The position numbers and the translations under genes are program-made. Shown piece by piece: positions 11,631-22,910 of a stretch of DNA of 64,000 nt; positions within the stretch are counted from its first letter, which is position 1, and every line of letters starts with the position of its first letter. The stretch comes from Allodiplogaster sudhausi (taxonomy: Eukaryota; Nematoda; Chromadorea; Rhabditida; Diplogasteridae), in assembly GCA_945643635.1 (NCBI GenBank), contig CALZFC010000095.1:417001-481000 (forward strand), written 5' to 3'. The notes beneath the pieces were generated by a model that saw nothing but the letters and a program-made list of their open reading frames with translations, did not search any database and was not told the DNA's origin.

Positions 11631-13952
11631 ACTCTCTCGTCTTGTCTCTCTCTCTATGTCTCTGTCTCGCTGTCTCTCTCTCTGTCTCCCTCACTTTCTC
11701 TTTCTCCCTCTCCCTCTTTGTGTCTCTGTCTGCCTCTCTCTGTCGTCTCTCCCTCTATTTTCTCTCACCATTTTCATAGAGAGGCAGCTCGGGCACTCCG
11801 GCTGCTCTCGTTTGAGTCGGCATCGTCGGCGTTGCAGCGAATGTTGTCTGAAATTAATTGTAGCACAAAAAAAACTTAATTAATTAATTTTTTATGTTAT
11901 CTGAAAATAAATGTGAATCTAAAAATTATCATATCAGTAACAATAAGGGGTTTTTTCTAAAGACCCAGAAAAAATATAAACTCATAATATGTATAATAAA
12001 ACTGAAATAAGGCCACACATTGATTGATACCACTGGTTTGATGCCGTGGTGGTGGAGTAGCCCAAGGGGGCAGAGCTCGTACGATGATACGAGAGCGACA
12101 TCGTAGGTGTGAGAGGAGAGATGCGCTTGCAGAGAAGGCGAGTCGAGAACCACTCAAAGAGAAAGAGAGAGATAGAGAAAGAGCGAGAGAGAGAGACAGC
12201 GATAGACAGAACGAGAGAGTTAAAGAGCAAGAGACTTAGAAAGAGTAGAGAGCGAGGTAAGACGAGAAAGAGGAAGTGTTTTCCTACTGAGATTAGCTTT
12301 TCCTGCACCACAAGTCGTTTGTCTTTCTACCCGTATCTTCCTCTTATCTTTTAGCAGTCAGCATCTTACTGGTTTGTCCCTTTTATGATCTCACTATGAA
12401 CACAGTGAAAACATGTTAGGACTCAAGCTGTCACTCGTTCGCAGACAAAGTAAAGATGCGTGCTAGACCGGGCTAGCGACAGAACAGAGTCAAGTACCAT
12501 TTATAGTTCGAATTCAAGGGTTGACTCGCTGTTTATGTACATATGTATGTAGATAAGAACGCAAAGCTTCTATTGGACTCAACTTTTCAGCGTTCATCTT
12601 TGCCGTCTCTATTATTAAGGAAGTAGTTTTTTTTTTTAATTTAGAACTGCCGCCAATTACGTCTGCACAACTCGACGGTGATGTCGATGAAGCCGGGCAT
12701 CGGAGAAGAGAAGGGATTCCAAGCGAAGCGATCATCGAATGGCGCCTTCAAAGAGAATTTGTCACGCCGACTAGAGCAATACTGTATGAAGAGGGCGGGA
12801 GAAAAAGGAGCAGGGCTAACGGTGCTCATGGTCAGATGTCATAACTTGTGTCCCGCCGCTAATTGTGACATGGGATGGAACACAATTGTTCCGAAGTAAA
12901 ATCGTTACAATATTGTGATATGAAATTTTGAAATCCCATGACTTAACGTTCTTTGTGTGAGAGAAACATAAAAAACAGTGATCATTAGCATGAAATAGCA
13001 GAGAGAGAATGAGAGAGAGATAGAGAGGAAGATAGAGACTGTGAGAGAGTGGGAGAGAGACTGCGAGAAAGGGGGAGAGAGAGATGAAGATGGGGAGAGA
13101 GAGGGAGAGAGAGATGGGGGAAGAGTGAGAAGGAGGGAGGGGGAGAGAGAGAGAGAAAAGGAGAGAGAGATGGAGAGAGAGAGATAAAGAGAGAGAAAGA
13201 TTGCGACCTTCAAGTACTCCGTCTCCATCCACGGACTCTTGCCCGGGAAGTCGACAGAGATGACGCTGCGTGCCTTGTGTGTTCCGTTTGTCTTCGTCTG
13301 AGAGTTGAGCCTCGCGAGGACGAGGTCCTATCGGAGGAGGAGTCTAATTTGGAATTCCTCACTTTACACACTTTCTTATTTGAAATATCTGGGCGAGCAT
13401 TCGCATGTACATACATATATATTTTGAGAGCAGACGGAGTACGCTGATAAAAGTGATAAAGTTTTACAGTTTCCGCGTTCCGAGAGAGAGAGAGATAAGA
13501 GAAAGAGATAGAGAGAGAGAGAGCACGAGAGGGATAGAGTGTGAGAGGGAGAGCGAGCGAAAGGGCAGCCAATCTATTCTTCACTCACAACCATAATGAG
13601 ATTTACACATGATAAAAGGTGTATGAGCACTTAACTTCTTCCTAATCACTTGCGTGATATTTTAACCGTGTCGCCTTTTGTTTGGCTTTAACAACTAATA
13701 GATTATTTTTTCGGCTATAGGACGAGGGGGGGGGGTACCGCGAAACTGAAATGCATAACGTTCAAAGGTGTCTTCTTAATTAACACTGACAACATTGTGT
13801 CCGCGCGTGGTCAGCGTGTTCACCAACGTGCTGACAAAGTCAACGTGACTCTTGCTGGCAACCAGCAAGTAGACTAGCACGTCGAGAGAGGCGACGGAGT
13901 TGGAGAGGAGCAGAAGCTGAAGGAGCAGCCGACGCATAGTGTACCTGTTCAT
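8292..13952 (-). CDS. UDP-glucuronosyltransferase (UGT family, GT1), about 13 exons
   Basis: The enzyme is expected to transfer a sugar from a UDP-sugar to small lipophilic compounds, in the ER membrane with the active site in the lumen. The chosen start reads MNRYTMRRLLLQLLLLSNSVA, a signal peptide; M at 13979 and 13937 are alternatives. The acceptor-binding half begins VASKSHVDFVSTLVNTLTTR (exon 13795-13952) and continues through exons near 13.3, 12.75, 12.1, 11.8, 11.27 and 10.8 kb. The donor-binding half has VLFSFGTQVR (about 10.37 kb), FVFDWMPQTDLL (about 9.96 kb), and the signature FISHVGLNSLTEAAFAGVP with FVDQFHNAWRAQQL (9490-9600). The C-terminus has a membrane helix (YDIVAFFLLVVSLAVALS, about 8.4 kb) and a basic tail. 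Introns hold long CT runs. No break was noticed. It lies in the spacer between the inverted arms. Confidence 0.88.
8544..8712. repeat. CT/GA microsatellite in a UGT intron
   Basis: Long TCTCTC runs lie within the intron before the last UGT exon. Similar pyrimidine or purine runs fill other UGT introns at 9640-9950, 11590-11770, 12990-13200 and 13480-13570. They generate long serine/leucine frames that are not genes. Confidence 0.8.
9287..9360 (-). tRNA. Degenerate tRNA-like sequence (possible pseudo-tRNA or SINE head)
   Basis: It is 74 bases long on the - strand with a perfect 7 bp acceptor-like stem: TGCTTCC at the 5' end and GGAAGCA at the 3' end. A good A-box (TAGCTCATTGGGTAGAG) with GG in the D loop follows. 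A near B-box (GATCTAATCC against GTTCGAATCC) lies at the T arm. The anticodon arm pairs over only 3-4 bases around an oversized loop and the T stem has a mismatch, so a working tRNA is doubtful. It lies inside a UGT intron on the gene's strand. Confidence 0.3.
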
Positions 13953-14159
13953 CTCTCGTGGATAGATGGAGGATAACAAGAGCGATTGAGCTCATCAAAA
14001 AAACTCTCGCGGTATCTATACGTTTATTTATTTACTTATTTATTTATTTATAGAAGTATTTTGAATGTGACTACACTCGAATGTGCAGAAAACAGTAGAA
14101 TTATTTTTAAAAAAACCTTGATTCATAAGGAGAAATAAAATACCAGCGAAGAAGAAAAA

Positions 14160-14440
14160 CCGTCGAAAAGGTTGATATATATCCAGGCATGGAGCAACTT
14201 GTACACGAAACAAAGATCATGCGAGAAACGTCACGATAGAAGGCAATTCCACCCAATATCGAGCAGAACGAATGGACGAGTTTTCGGCTAGAGAGAGACG
14301 AGTAAATGGAATATGAAAATTTAATGCAGTAGTTAGTTACATATACCATTGTACGGCTTGAAAACATGGAGATTGCTCTAATGGACAAATCAATCAAGCC
14401 ATGTGGCAACTTCTGATCAAGCGAGAGGGGACGAAGCAAT
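14160..14440 (-). mobile_element. Relic of a LINE ORF2 C-terminus
   Basis: Read on the - strand, the frame contains KLPHGLIDLS followed by a decayed tail (IKFSYSIYSSLSS). It matches, as DNA, the segment at 15170-15360. The HGLIDL word and its position resemble the region after the reverse transcriptase in LINE ORF2 proteins. Frames are broken, so this is a fossil. Confidence 0.4.
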
Positions 14441-15169
14441 AGAGAATCTAGAACATATAATTACAATCTATCATCATTACTAGGTAGTTTGTTGAAGGAC
14501 AAGAAATTCATTCTTTGTTCGTGCCGCTATCAATTTTAATGCTGCCAACCGTTCTTCTTTGTGCCTCCTTATCAAACCCAACTTACTTCCTGTTTCCCGT
14601 GTTTCGAATGGATGACGGTCACACTCTCGCTTATGCACCAAGCGATTCAACGAATTCTTTCCATGGACTTGGCAAATTCAACAGCGTGACCGCCCGTTGA
14701 TAGTCTTGCCACGAAAGCGTGAACAATGTATGCCAAGTCATTTTTGTCAGTTTTCGTTAAAATGAAAACTTTATCACCAAATGAGTGTTCCAACTCTAAA
14801 ACCATGTTCTTTCCCCTCATGGAAATGCATAATAAAGAGTCCATATCAGCGTTCAAAAGCGTCAAATGCAGCCAAACAGACTACATTCAGACAAAAAAAT
14901 TTTGTAGCTATCTTTCTTACGCATATCGAAATAACATCTTAAAACTTCAGACATGAACGCATCTCCGCCCACGTGTGTGAAGGAGGGCGAAATAGTGAAA
15001 TAAAAGTGCACTCAATGCCAGAGCTGTCTTTGAAGTGGAGATTTATTTTGTCAGAGAAATTTCCAGCGAACACTTGCAATGTCAAACAACAGCATCTCTT
15101 TATTCACGTCTCTCTCCTTTTCCATGACCGTCATATGACAGTCAAGGAAAAAATTTTTTCATATAATAT

Positions 15170-15460
15170 CGTGCAGAACGAAGACGGAACGAGTTTTTCT
15201 GCATTGAGAAAGACGAATAAATGGAATATGAAAATTAAATGCGGAAGTTCAACCATTGCACGGCGTGAAAACATAGAGTTTGGTAATGAGCAAATCAATC
15301 AAGCCATGAAGCAACAACTTGCGCACGAAACATATACATAGATCAAGCGGATCGCTGCGCACGTGGAGAACGCGTGCAAAGAGGCGAGCATAGTGGCACG
15401 GGGTATCAGGCAGTGTATTAGCGCCCACCCTCTTTGCACTGAATCGGGTGCCGCAAAACA
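15170..15460 (-). mobile_element. Second LINE ORF2 C-terminal relic
   Basis: The - strand frame reads KLLLHGLIDLLITKLYVFTP, then CNG, a stop, then TSAFNFHIPFIRLSQCRK in the same frame. The intact LINE of this window has the comparable FYKLLHKMIDLRVSEFFVFK and PCNG at its own C-terminus, which supports the reading. One stop breaks the frame. It is a direct repeat of 14160-14440 with about 1 kb spacing. Confidence 0.45.
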
Positions 15461-15469
15461 TTACTAGTT

Positions 15470-16480
15470 CGGAAGGTCAACACGGCCAGGTTAGGCCAAA
15501 ACATGAATATTCGGAACTCTCGAACGGAAAAACCTTAAGGAATACGCACAGTTCGTTGCTTAAAGGTGTACTAAAAATAATTCCCGTGAGTAATACTGTA
15601 CTCTAGTTATGTGCACAAAATAAGAACTGCTGTTACATTCGGTGCGCGAGTGTCATGGTACGAGAATTCCGAAAAAGAAATGGCACGCTCACTACCGGGA
15701 ACACCAAAGCTCCGTTCAGTGGCATGCTCTTTGCCTTTCATTGAATGTCATCTGCTCTCGCTGCGCCGGAAGAGCACTAACGGCTTTAAAGGAGCACGAA
15801 ACAGCCGTAATATAGCGAAATCTCTCGCCCTTTTGTCAGGCTAAATAAAAGACACGCGGATTCGAGCTTTGAGTTTTTTGACCCCATTGAATGGACATTG
15901 AACCTACTGCTTCTTGCAAACTGCTCTCCCGTACTTGCGAGCGAATTATATCTCTTCTCTCTTCTGGGGCGTAACTGGTTCGAGATGAGAGGTTGCAGCA
16001 TTTAACAGTTTTTTTGTGTCATGCCTTTCTCCATTGATCTTCTGTTCGATATCTCATTATCAGAGAAGACGACTCAAAAACGACGCGTGACATTAGAGTA
16101 GAACAAAATGATCTCTCGGCAAAGTTGCCCCACCCTCTTCACGTTTTCCTTTCGGAACCAATTCATCATTTTTACTGAAATATTCATTCGATTACTCCTC
16201 TTTTCTCGTCCTTTTCGTAAAACGTATTTAGAGTTGTGACTCTTCATTCATCACTACTTGAGCGCGTTAGAAAAAGCTTCTTAAAATTAATCTTCTAAAA
16301 AAAATCTTCTAAAAATGGGATATCACTGCTCGGACTCAAGTAGAGCACTATATCTGCTAAATTTCATTAGATAGGGTGAATCACAACAAAAATATCAATG
16401 GATGATAAGAATTAAAGCTGATGAGCACCTTCTGCACACACCTGGACACCGAGACGGAGCCACACCTTATAAAGAAAAGA
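15470..16480. other. Intergenic stretch without a recognised gene
   Basis: Only short frames without splice partners or known motifs are seen here. It lies between LINE relics and a pair of direct repeats. Confidence 0.5.
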
Positions 16481-16489
16481 TCGCATCAT

Positions 16490-17270
16490 GCATGATGCTA
16501 GAGAAGAATCAAGGAGAATGATTGGCCTCATTCATCAATGACATTTTCCATCCTTCCTTGCCTTGCATCACATCCAACATTTACGTTACCAATCATCATA
16601 TTACTTGTGCACGAGGCGCTGCCGAACACTGATAGCAAGAGATGTACCAAAAGTACACGCACGCAACCACTCTCCTTTCTCGCTGCAACCTCTCTGTTAA
16701 TATTGCTCGTAATGTTTTGGTATCTATTGACTCTTTGGCAAGTACGATCAATGCTATTAAATTAAGCTGCATTTAATTGAGTATCAAGTATGTTAAACAT
16801 TCCCACTCACCACATTATGCCCTCATCGACAATCGCGAGTCAAACGCCCCCCCCCCCCCCAGCTGTTAATCCTCCGGCTTGTACCGTCTCTGGAAAAGAC
16901 GAAAAAAAAAGGGAAAAAGGCCACTGGCAACCCCGGCTAGGTGCGACTCGTTTGGCGTCGATCCCAATCCCCCATCCAAACTTGTTCTCATCATTATTGG
17001 CATTTAACACTTATCGTATTCTTGCTTTCACATATTCCAGCTATCGAACTGTAATATATATATTTCATGTACGATAAACAAATCAATAAATCATGCAAGC
17101 TAGAGGAGAATCAAGTAGAACGATTGGCTTCGTTCATCAATATCATTTTCCATCCTTGCTTGCCATGCCTCACATCCAACATTTAACGACAAATCACCAT
17201 AATGCTTGTGCACGAGGCGCTGAACACCTGACAGCAAGAGATGTATGTACAATAGTGCACGCATGCTAAC
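16490..17270. repeat. Pair of diverged direct repeats of about 180 bases
   Basis: The segment 16497-16670 (..CATTTTCCATCCTT..CTTGTGCACGAGGCGCTG..) recurs at 17100-17265 with small indels. Between them lie a C14 homopolymer (16847-16860) and AT-rich DNA. At 17262-17303 the word ACGCATGCTAACAAATACGC is repeated in tandem. No gene is recognised. Confidence 0.6.
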
Positions 17271-17789
17271 AAATACGCATGCTAACAAATACGCATGCTA
17301 ACAAAAAAGGGGTGAAATAAGCCTCATTTTTTAAATATATGTATACCTACTTTAAATAATCGCTAAGTGTTTTTTAAACTTTAAGCGATTATTTTTAAAC
17401 TTTTACTATGAAAAATATTGATAAGGATGTTCACATTTAAAAGACAAAGAAAACTGCATCTCATCATTGAATCTAAAGATATTTTAATGAATATTTTTAT
17501 TGCGAATGACAGTGGGCTACATAATATTCAATGATACGAATTAACAAAACGAGGAATGAACAAAGACGACACAATGTTTAAACATAAAATCGAGATATCC
17601 GATGCCACATCGTTCTCTGTGCGTAGCTCCCCAGAAATTTGACAGCGATTCAGTGATATTTATGGCTTTCTTCTAGTGAAGGGCCTGCTAATGTGGCAGC
17701 CACCGAAAGGGATATTATTTGTTCGACTTATTGAATTTTATTGCTGCTTAAAGGCCTATCGAACAATCACTCACATCACAATTCTTTCA

Positions 17790-18115
17790 AGCGAAGAACA
17801 TCTCAGCTAGCTTGCAACAACGTGCGAAGTACCTTTTTGACCGCGAGAAACTGAAGCCAGGTGGAAAGTTCATGGGGAAGCTCTGGGTTACTGTTGATTT
17901 CGGACAAAGGTGGAGACACGATTAAGACTGCTCTCCTCATTGGCAAGACGTCAAACGCCAAGAATCTTCTTCTCGTTTTGCTCTTTGAAACTGACGATAA
18001 GAATGATAATTACAGAATTCTAACATCTGAAACCAAGAGGCACGAAACACCATTTTTTCTTGACTCAAGCGATTACACAAGTCGGCCTATAGCCTTCATT
18101 CGAACACTTTAGCAA
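17790..18115 (+). pseudogene. Repeat-associated coding relic with a DKGG motif, copy 1
   Basis: The + strand reads KPGGKFMGKLWVTVDF and, after a frame break, SDKGGDTIKTALLIGKTSNA, then LLLVLLFETDDKNDNYRILT and a stop near 18112. A matching but more decayed copy is at 22470-22660 (GEKFMGKHWVSVDFVQR). The 'SDKGGD..K..L.IG...NA' pattern recalls proteins encoded by repetitive elements, but I cannot name the family. It lies in the left part of the repeat array that surrounds the cysteine-rich gene copies. Confidence 0.35.
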
Positions 18116-18319
18116 AGTAAAATATGCAAAACAACAGCATTCACGAGAAATTTGCATTAAAAATGTGCCTGTATGAGCGAAATTTTTGGCGCGATACCAT
18201 ATATTTCTGTTCTTTATGACAAGACAGCCTTGACTCACTGTGTTCGGGTATCGCTGACCATGAGCGGTATTTCAGATTGCTGTGACTGCAAGAGAAAGGT
18301 TAAGAAACCGCGCAATGAG

Positions 18320-18660
18320 AGAGGTCAGACTAGTTAACTAAGTTGACTAAAGTTGACTAAACTAAACTTTGTTAGACTTTTTCTGATTATTAAAAACACT
18401 TGACTTTTGCCTAAAAAAAACTTCTTTTGAAAATTTTTTATGGCTTTCAAAACATGAAATTATTAACAGTCAACTAAGTTGACACTTAACTAAGTTGATT
18501 TAGTCAACTAAGTTGATAATTGAACTACTGTTTTTCCCGTCGCGACTTTGTTCATACTGTAGTCACATGAACTGCTGTGGCTCCCTACACGAAATTGTTC
18601 GTACTGTAGTCACTTGAACTGCTGTGGCTCCCGACACGAAAATGTTCGTACTGTATAGTC
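18320..18660. repeat. Short palindrome cluster and 58-base tandem repeat
   Basis: The 13-base palindrome TCAACTAAGTTGA and near copies appear around 18328, 18473, 18488 and 18502. Next to them a unit of about 58 bases containing GTAGTCAC.TGAACTGCTG recurs about 2.3 times (18543-18667). Nothing coding is seen. Confidence 0.5.
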
Positions 18661-18732
18661 ACAGCAGCGCAACAGCTAATTAAAACGGCTCGTAGGCTCG
18701 GTGACGTGTTTACGTTCTCGCTACTCGCAACC

Positions 18733-18988
18733 AGGCCCGGGCCGGCCGGGCCCATAGGGTACGCGGGCCGGGCCCTTCCTTTAAAATCTCGGCCCGGGCC
18801 CGGCTCGGGCCCGCCAAATTAGCAGCGGGCCGGGCCGGGCCTATGTAAAAACGGGCCCGGCCCGGGCCGTAGGGTACGCGGGCCGGGCCGGGCCGGGCCC
18901 GTGGGGCATGCGGGCCGGGCCCGGGCCCGCCAAATTAGCAACGGTCCGGGCCCGGCCCGGGCTCGGCCCGCCTTGGACATCCCTGGGT
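18733..18988. mobile_element. GC-rich repeat with a hAT-like end
   Basis: This is a dense run of GGGCCGGGCC words. The right end reads, in reverse complement, CAGGGATGTCCAAGGCGGGC, which has the CAGGGATG start typical of many hAT transposon termini. A clear matching left TIR is not visible, so it may be truncated. A similar but sparser segment is at 24112-24435. Confidence 0.4.
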
Positions 18989-19755
18989 CACACATAGCAT
19001 ATCGAGACTCAGTTGGTCTGCGCCTCCACATTTGCACATTCGGGAGCGCTGAGCATATTTGAGCAAAATCGGACTGTAGCTTTCCCGGAGCGTGGCATCT
19101 TTCTCAGAGCGGTCAAGAAAACCTCCGAGCTTGAATGCTATAATAGCATATTAAAGGAACGGGAAGTTCCCACACCCTTTTAAACAAAATTTAAAAGGAA
19201 TTTTTTTAAGCTCCGAGATCCCTGACCGAACATTCTTGAGAATGAAGGCGCGGCTGGTGGTAGGGCGGAACATATCGATATTTCCATACGGCTTTTGCCC
19301 AGTCACTCCGCTTTCTCACGGGCAAACTTACCGATTCCTTGTTAAGTTATTACTATTATCTTGTGAATCAAATTTTACTTTAATAAATATTTCTTCTTCG
19401 TGAATGGCATCGAGCTACATAATATTGTATGATATAACAACAATATGAGGAATGAACGAAGACGACACAATATTTTAACATACAATTGAGACATCCCATG
19501 GCACAATGTTTTCGATGCGTAGCTTTCCAGCAATTTGACAGCGATTCAGTGATTTTTTATGGCTTTCTTCTGCTGGTGAAGGGCCTGTTAATGTGGCATT
19601 TGGCAGCCACCGAAAGGGACATTATTCGTTCGTCTGTGTGAATTGTATCGCTACTTAAGCGTCGCGGCCTCTTCAAACAATCATTCACTCGGCCTGAATT
19701 TGAGCCCTCTTTGAATCGCATCTTTTGTTTTCTCATATGGAAAGGGTTGTAGTAA

Positions 19756-19862
19756 ATGCGGCCGGTTGCCGAACTTCTCTGCTTGCTGCATCCTTACCAA
19801 GCAGAGTTCGCGCAGAGTATCCTTGATCCTGGCGTATTCAAAGTGTGCACGAATGACTGCGA
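19756..19862 (+). pseudogene. Cysteine-rich secreted family, copy A: first exon only
   Basis: The exon encodes a signal peptide (MRPVAELLCLLHPYQAEFAQ) ending CTNDCE at a GTAT donor. It is homologous to the first exons at 20481, 23594 and 49108. The start of intron 1 is also homologous to copy B, up to about 19990. There the sequence jumps to the upstream region of copy B, so exons 2-5 are missing. It appears truncated by tandem duplication. Confidence 0.6.
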
Positions 19863-19989
19863 GTATTTACATTCATGAAGAGCATTACGATGCTTTTTTT
19901 TAATCAGCGTTTTTTAATGAAATGAATAATGCGCTACGCATCTCATTTATATATAGATAAAAGCTGATATTTGAATTGCAAAAAGCAAC

Positions 19990-20480
19990 TTTTCCACAAA
20001 GCAGACCTATGGAGGATAAACGATCTCTCGTATAGAAGACAGCATGATTACAGGCATCTGAGAAACAACGATTCCAATTTGGGTTTCGTTTAGCAAACGG
20101 CCTCTGGCTCGTAATGTGACATTTGATGCCTATAAAACGAGACGTCTTTCGTTGAATTATGGGCACGAAAAGATTATTGCCAATGTCAGTTGGCCGTATA
20201 ATAGTGGAAGAAATGGATGAACAATTGATTCGAGTGTAGGCTCCCAGCAATGCGACAGTCGATTCTGTGATATTTCACGGCTTTCGCTTCGCGAACGTCC
20301 TGTTAATGTGACGTTTGATAGCTTATACAGCGAAACGCTATTCATTTGGACGTTTGAGCGAAAAGAAATTGTGTCGCTACTTAAGGGTCGCAGCCTCTTC
20401 GAACAATCATTCACTTTGTCTGAATCTGAGCCTTTTTTAATCGCATATTTTCTCTCTCAAATTTGAAACGGTTGCAGTAA
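19990..20480 (+). promoter_or_regulatory. Conserved upstream region of copies B and D
   Basis: It is shared with 48620-49107 upstream of copy D and, in its gene-proximal half, with the regions before copies A and C (about 19490-19755 and 23330-23593). It contains GATGCCTATAAAAC at about 20127-20140 (48750-48763 in copy D), a TATA-box-like word. Conservation across copies in noncoding DNA suggests promoter function or simply duplicated length; both are possible. Confidence 0.4.
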
Positions 20481-21959
20481 ATGCGGCCATTCTCGGTTGC
20501 CGCTCTTCTCTGCTTGCTGCATCCTTACCAAGCAGAGTTCGCGCAGAGTTTCCTTGATCTGGGCTTAATCAGAGGGTGCACGAATGACTGCGAGTATGTA
20601 CATTCATTGAGAGCTTTACGATTCCTTTTTTAATCAATGTTTTTAAATGAAATTAATAATACATTACACATCTCATTTGGACATAGATAAAAGCTTAAAT
20701 TTGAAATCCAAAAAAACCTTTTCCAGGATCCGTTGTGAGAGAGAAAAAGTTCAAATATTTGATCGTATTTTCAGCGAAATCTCGAACTTGAGCCTCCCTT
20801 GCTCGCCAGGTGAAAAATGCCAAAACAGTCATGTTCGTCACTGGACCCATCTCGTCAATGGCACGAATTTCTCGCTCACTGCATGCGCCGGCGGTACTCT
20901 TCATGTATGCTTTATTTGTTTAATTATTTTATATTAAAGGAGCTGGAGTCGTCAACTCCTAATACGAAATTGACCAAGACTGTTAGAGATAGAGATATGA
21001 CGCGACCGGGGAATAAAATTAATGAATTTGAACCGTAAGATATAAAGAAAAGAGCTGAAAATATGACAGCAAAAAGAGTGCATGTTTTGTCGTTCTTTTT
21101 ATTTTCAGAATGATGTTAAGTACGCCGATGTGCTCGTATGCAAGAATGGCAACTGGATGGCATATGACAGAACCGCTGGCAAAAATTCCCGCCAATTTCT
21201 TGCGGTTCAAAAGGTGAGGAATGTTGGAAGGGAGTATGACGGAGAGGCATTGGGAGTTGGGAGTTGGACGCGTTCTAGAAAAAACGCTATATTCAAGGCT
21301 CAAGCATGTGGTTTTATTGACCGAGAGGGATTGAGAAAAGTATAAAAAGATACGGGAGAGAGGGAGAAAGGGAGGGAATGAGAGGAAGAGCGATGACGAC
21401 TTTGGAAAGTATAGCTTTATTTTTACATTGACACGTCGAAAAGGACTCACAATCAGGCTGTAACAACTGTAAGATGGCACTGACCAAGGCGTATGCGGAA
21501 GATTGCCCGGACAACGAAGAGGGTTCGACCCGGATCTGCTATGCATATCCGAACACCCCGACACGCACTGCATGACATACGAGTGCCAAGGGGACGCGCA
21601 GCTCATTGTCCGTTTGCTGGGGGCCTTCTTGGCGCCAGGAATTCTGCACCTTGGAGCCCTTGCTTGACCCAGGAACTTAGCAATAATATAGGTTTCTTGA
21701 GTGAAGGATTCATATAGAATGTACAGCTCTGTTATCCCTAGTTCGGCGTTGACTATATTAGGCCCTAGCACACCAAAGGTTTAGCCGGGAACTGTCCAGA
21801 GCATTCGTTGCAGGTGAAGGTAAGGGCGACAAAGACTGGTCAATGGTGCCCTACATCGACTGCCACCACAACGCCCACTTCCGTCTTGGCAGCGTGCGTA
21901 CCCTGAAACCCTGGCTGTTCAACGTCACGTGTCTTCTGCCGGAATGCAATTGTGCATAA
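20481..21959 (+). pseudogene. Cysteine-rich secreted protein, copy B (frameshifted)
   Basis: Exons: 1 at 20481-20593 (signal peptide MRPFSVAALLCLLHPYQAEF, then CTNDC); 2 at 20775-20904 (CQNSHVRHWTHLVNGT); 3 at 21109-21213 (YADVLVCKNGNWM); 4 at about 21453-21616 (CNNCKMAL..CPDNEEG); 5 at 21814-21959 (DWSMVPYIDCHH, LGSVRT, ending NCA and TAA). Against copies C and D, exon 3 lacks one base before the conserved TGCGGT. Exon 4 shifts frame at CTGCTATGC (about 21558-21566), and exon 5 is also out of phase. Probably a pseudogene. The family would be secreted and disulfide-rich; its role is unknown. The 'C..G.W' blocks faintly recall nematode DUF281/C6-type repeats. Confidence 0.6.
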
Positions 21960-22019
21960 GGAAAGGGAAGGATGTCCTTGTGCAAAGGCAGCTACACTTC
22001 CGCTGAAAACCCTTGATAT

Positions 22020-22400
22020 TCTCTCCTATAATTTCTCCTATTTTCTCGCACATCTCCAATTCCCTTGATTTTTCGTCAAAATAATAATTTTGGTCAAGAC
22101 CTTCCCCCGATTTTCCTCGCCCATTCAACAACTTTCAGCAACGTCAGCAATAGCAGCAATATGCATGAGCATCATTACATCTGTGCTCTGTTTGTGCTTG
22201 TCCTTAGTGCTTCTCGAGGACGAATGGCTTCAAACAATTATTGTCGATTTTTCACGCCGTTGTTGAAGTGTTCACGAATGCAATAAAAATGCAGGGATTA
22301 TATGAATTAGCGAAATTGAAGGAAGGACGGAAACGTGGCCCAGAAAATCGAGCTGTTCTCTCGGAGTGTACGCCCTTCAGGTGAATACTTTAGCAAATTA
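22020..22400 (+). repeat. 3' flank shared by copies B and D
   Basis: It matches 51010-51400: CCCTTGATTTTTCGTCAAAA, then a GTCAGCAAT.(G/T)CAGCAA word, then AAGGACGGA..GTGGC.CAGA. This shows the duplicated block of copies B and D extends beyond the last exon. A small frame at 22161 (MHEHHYICALFVLVLSASRG) looks like a signal peptide but has no visible continuation. Confidence 0.5.
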
Positions 22401-22469
22401 GAACGATTCAAAAGTCCAAGATGCGCGAAAAATTCGAACGATCACTCACTTTGTCTAATTTTTTTTTCA

Positions 22470-22910
22470 AATGAAGAACATCTCAGCAAGGTTACAACGA
22501 CGCGCGCAGTATCTCTTTGACCGCGGGAAACTGGAGCTTGGTGAAAAGTTCATGGGGAAGCACTGGGTTAGTGTTGATTTCGTACAAAGGCTCCTAATTG
22601 GTCTTCTCTTTTTGCTCTTTGAAGCTGAGGCTAAGAATGATACTGCAATATTCTAACATCTGAAACCATGAATGATGCAAGCATTAGAGCTAGACAACCC
22701 CAACACTCGGATGGCAGGCAAAGAGAAGAGGAATTTGATGAAGGCACTGGAGAAGGAAATCAGAACACATACAGAAACTGTAGAAATCTTTGAAGCCAAA
22801 CTGAGAAAAGCGGCAAATGCGCTTAAAGTAGAAGGAAACCCATTTTTTCATGACCTAACAATAAGCGATAACACTAGTCAGTCTGTGGCCATCATGCGAT
22901 CACTTTAGCA
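22470..22910 (+). pseudogene. Repeat-associated coding relic, copy 2
   Basis: It is homologous to 17790-18115 (LFDRGKLELGEKFMGKHWVS). It is shortened in the middle, so the DKGG segment is lost, and continues to a shared 3' end. The following frame at 22672-22908 is charged and helical (NLMKALEKEIRTHTETVEIF) without a recognised domain. The next 600 bases (22960-23560) match 19130-19740. Confidence 0.3.

Noticed and set aside
21019..21771. 250-codon frame on the - strand
   Set aside because: Antisense to exons 3 and 4 of cysteine-rich copy B and without a motif; the + strand exons align with copies C and D.
22161..22286. Possible small secreted peptide after copy B
   Set aside because: A signal-like start is present, but the rest has no conserved continuation and copy D's equivalent region does not keep the frame.
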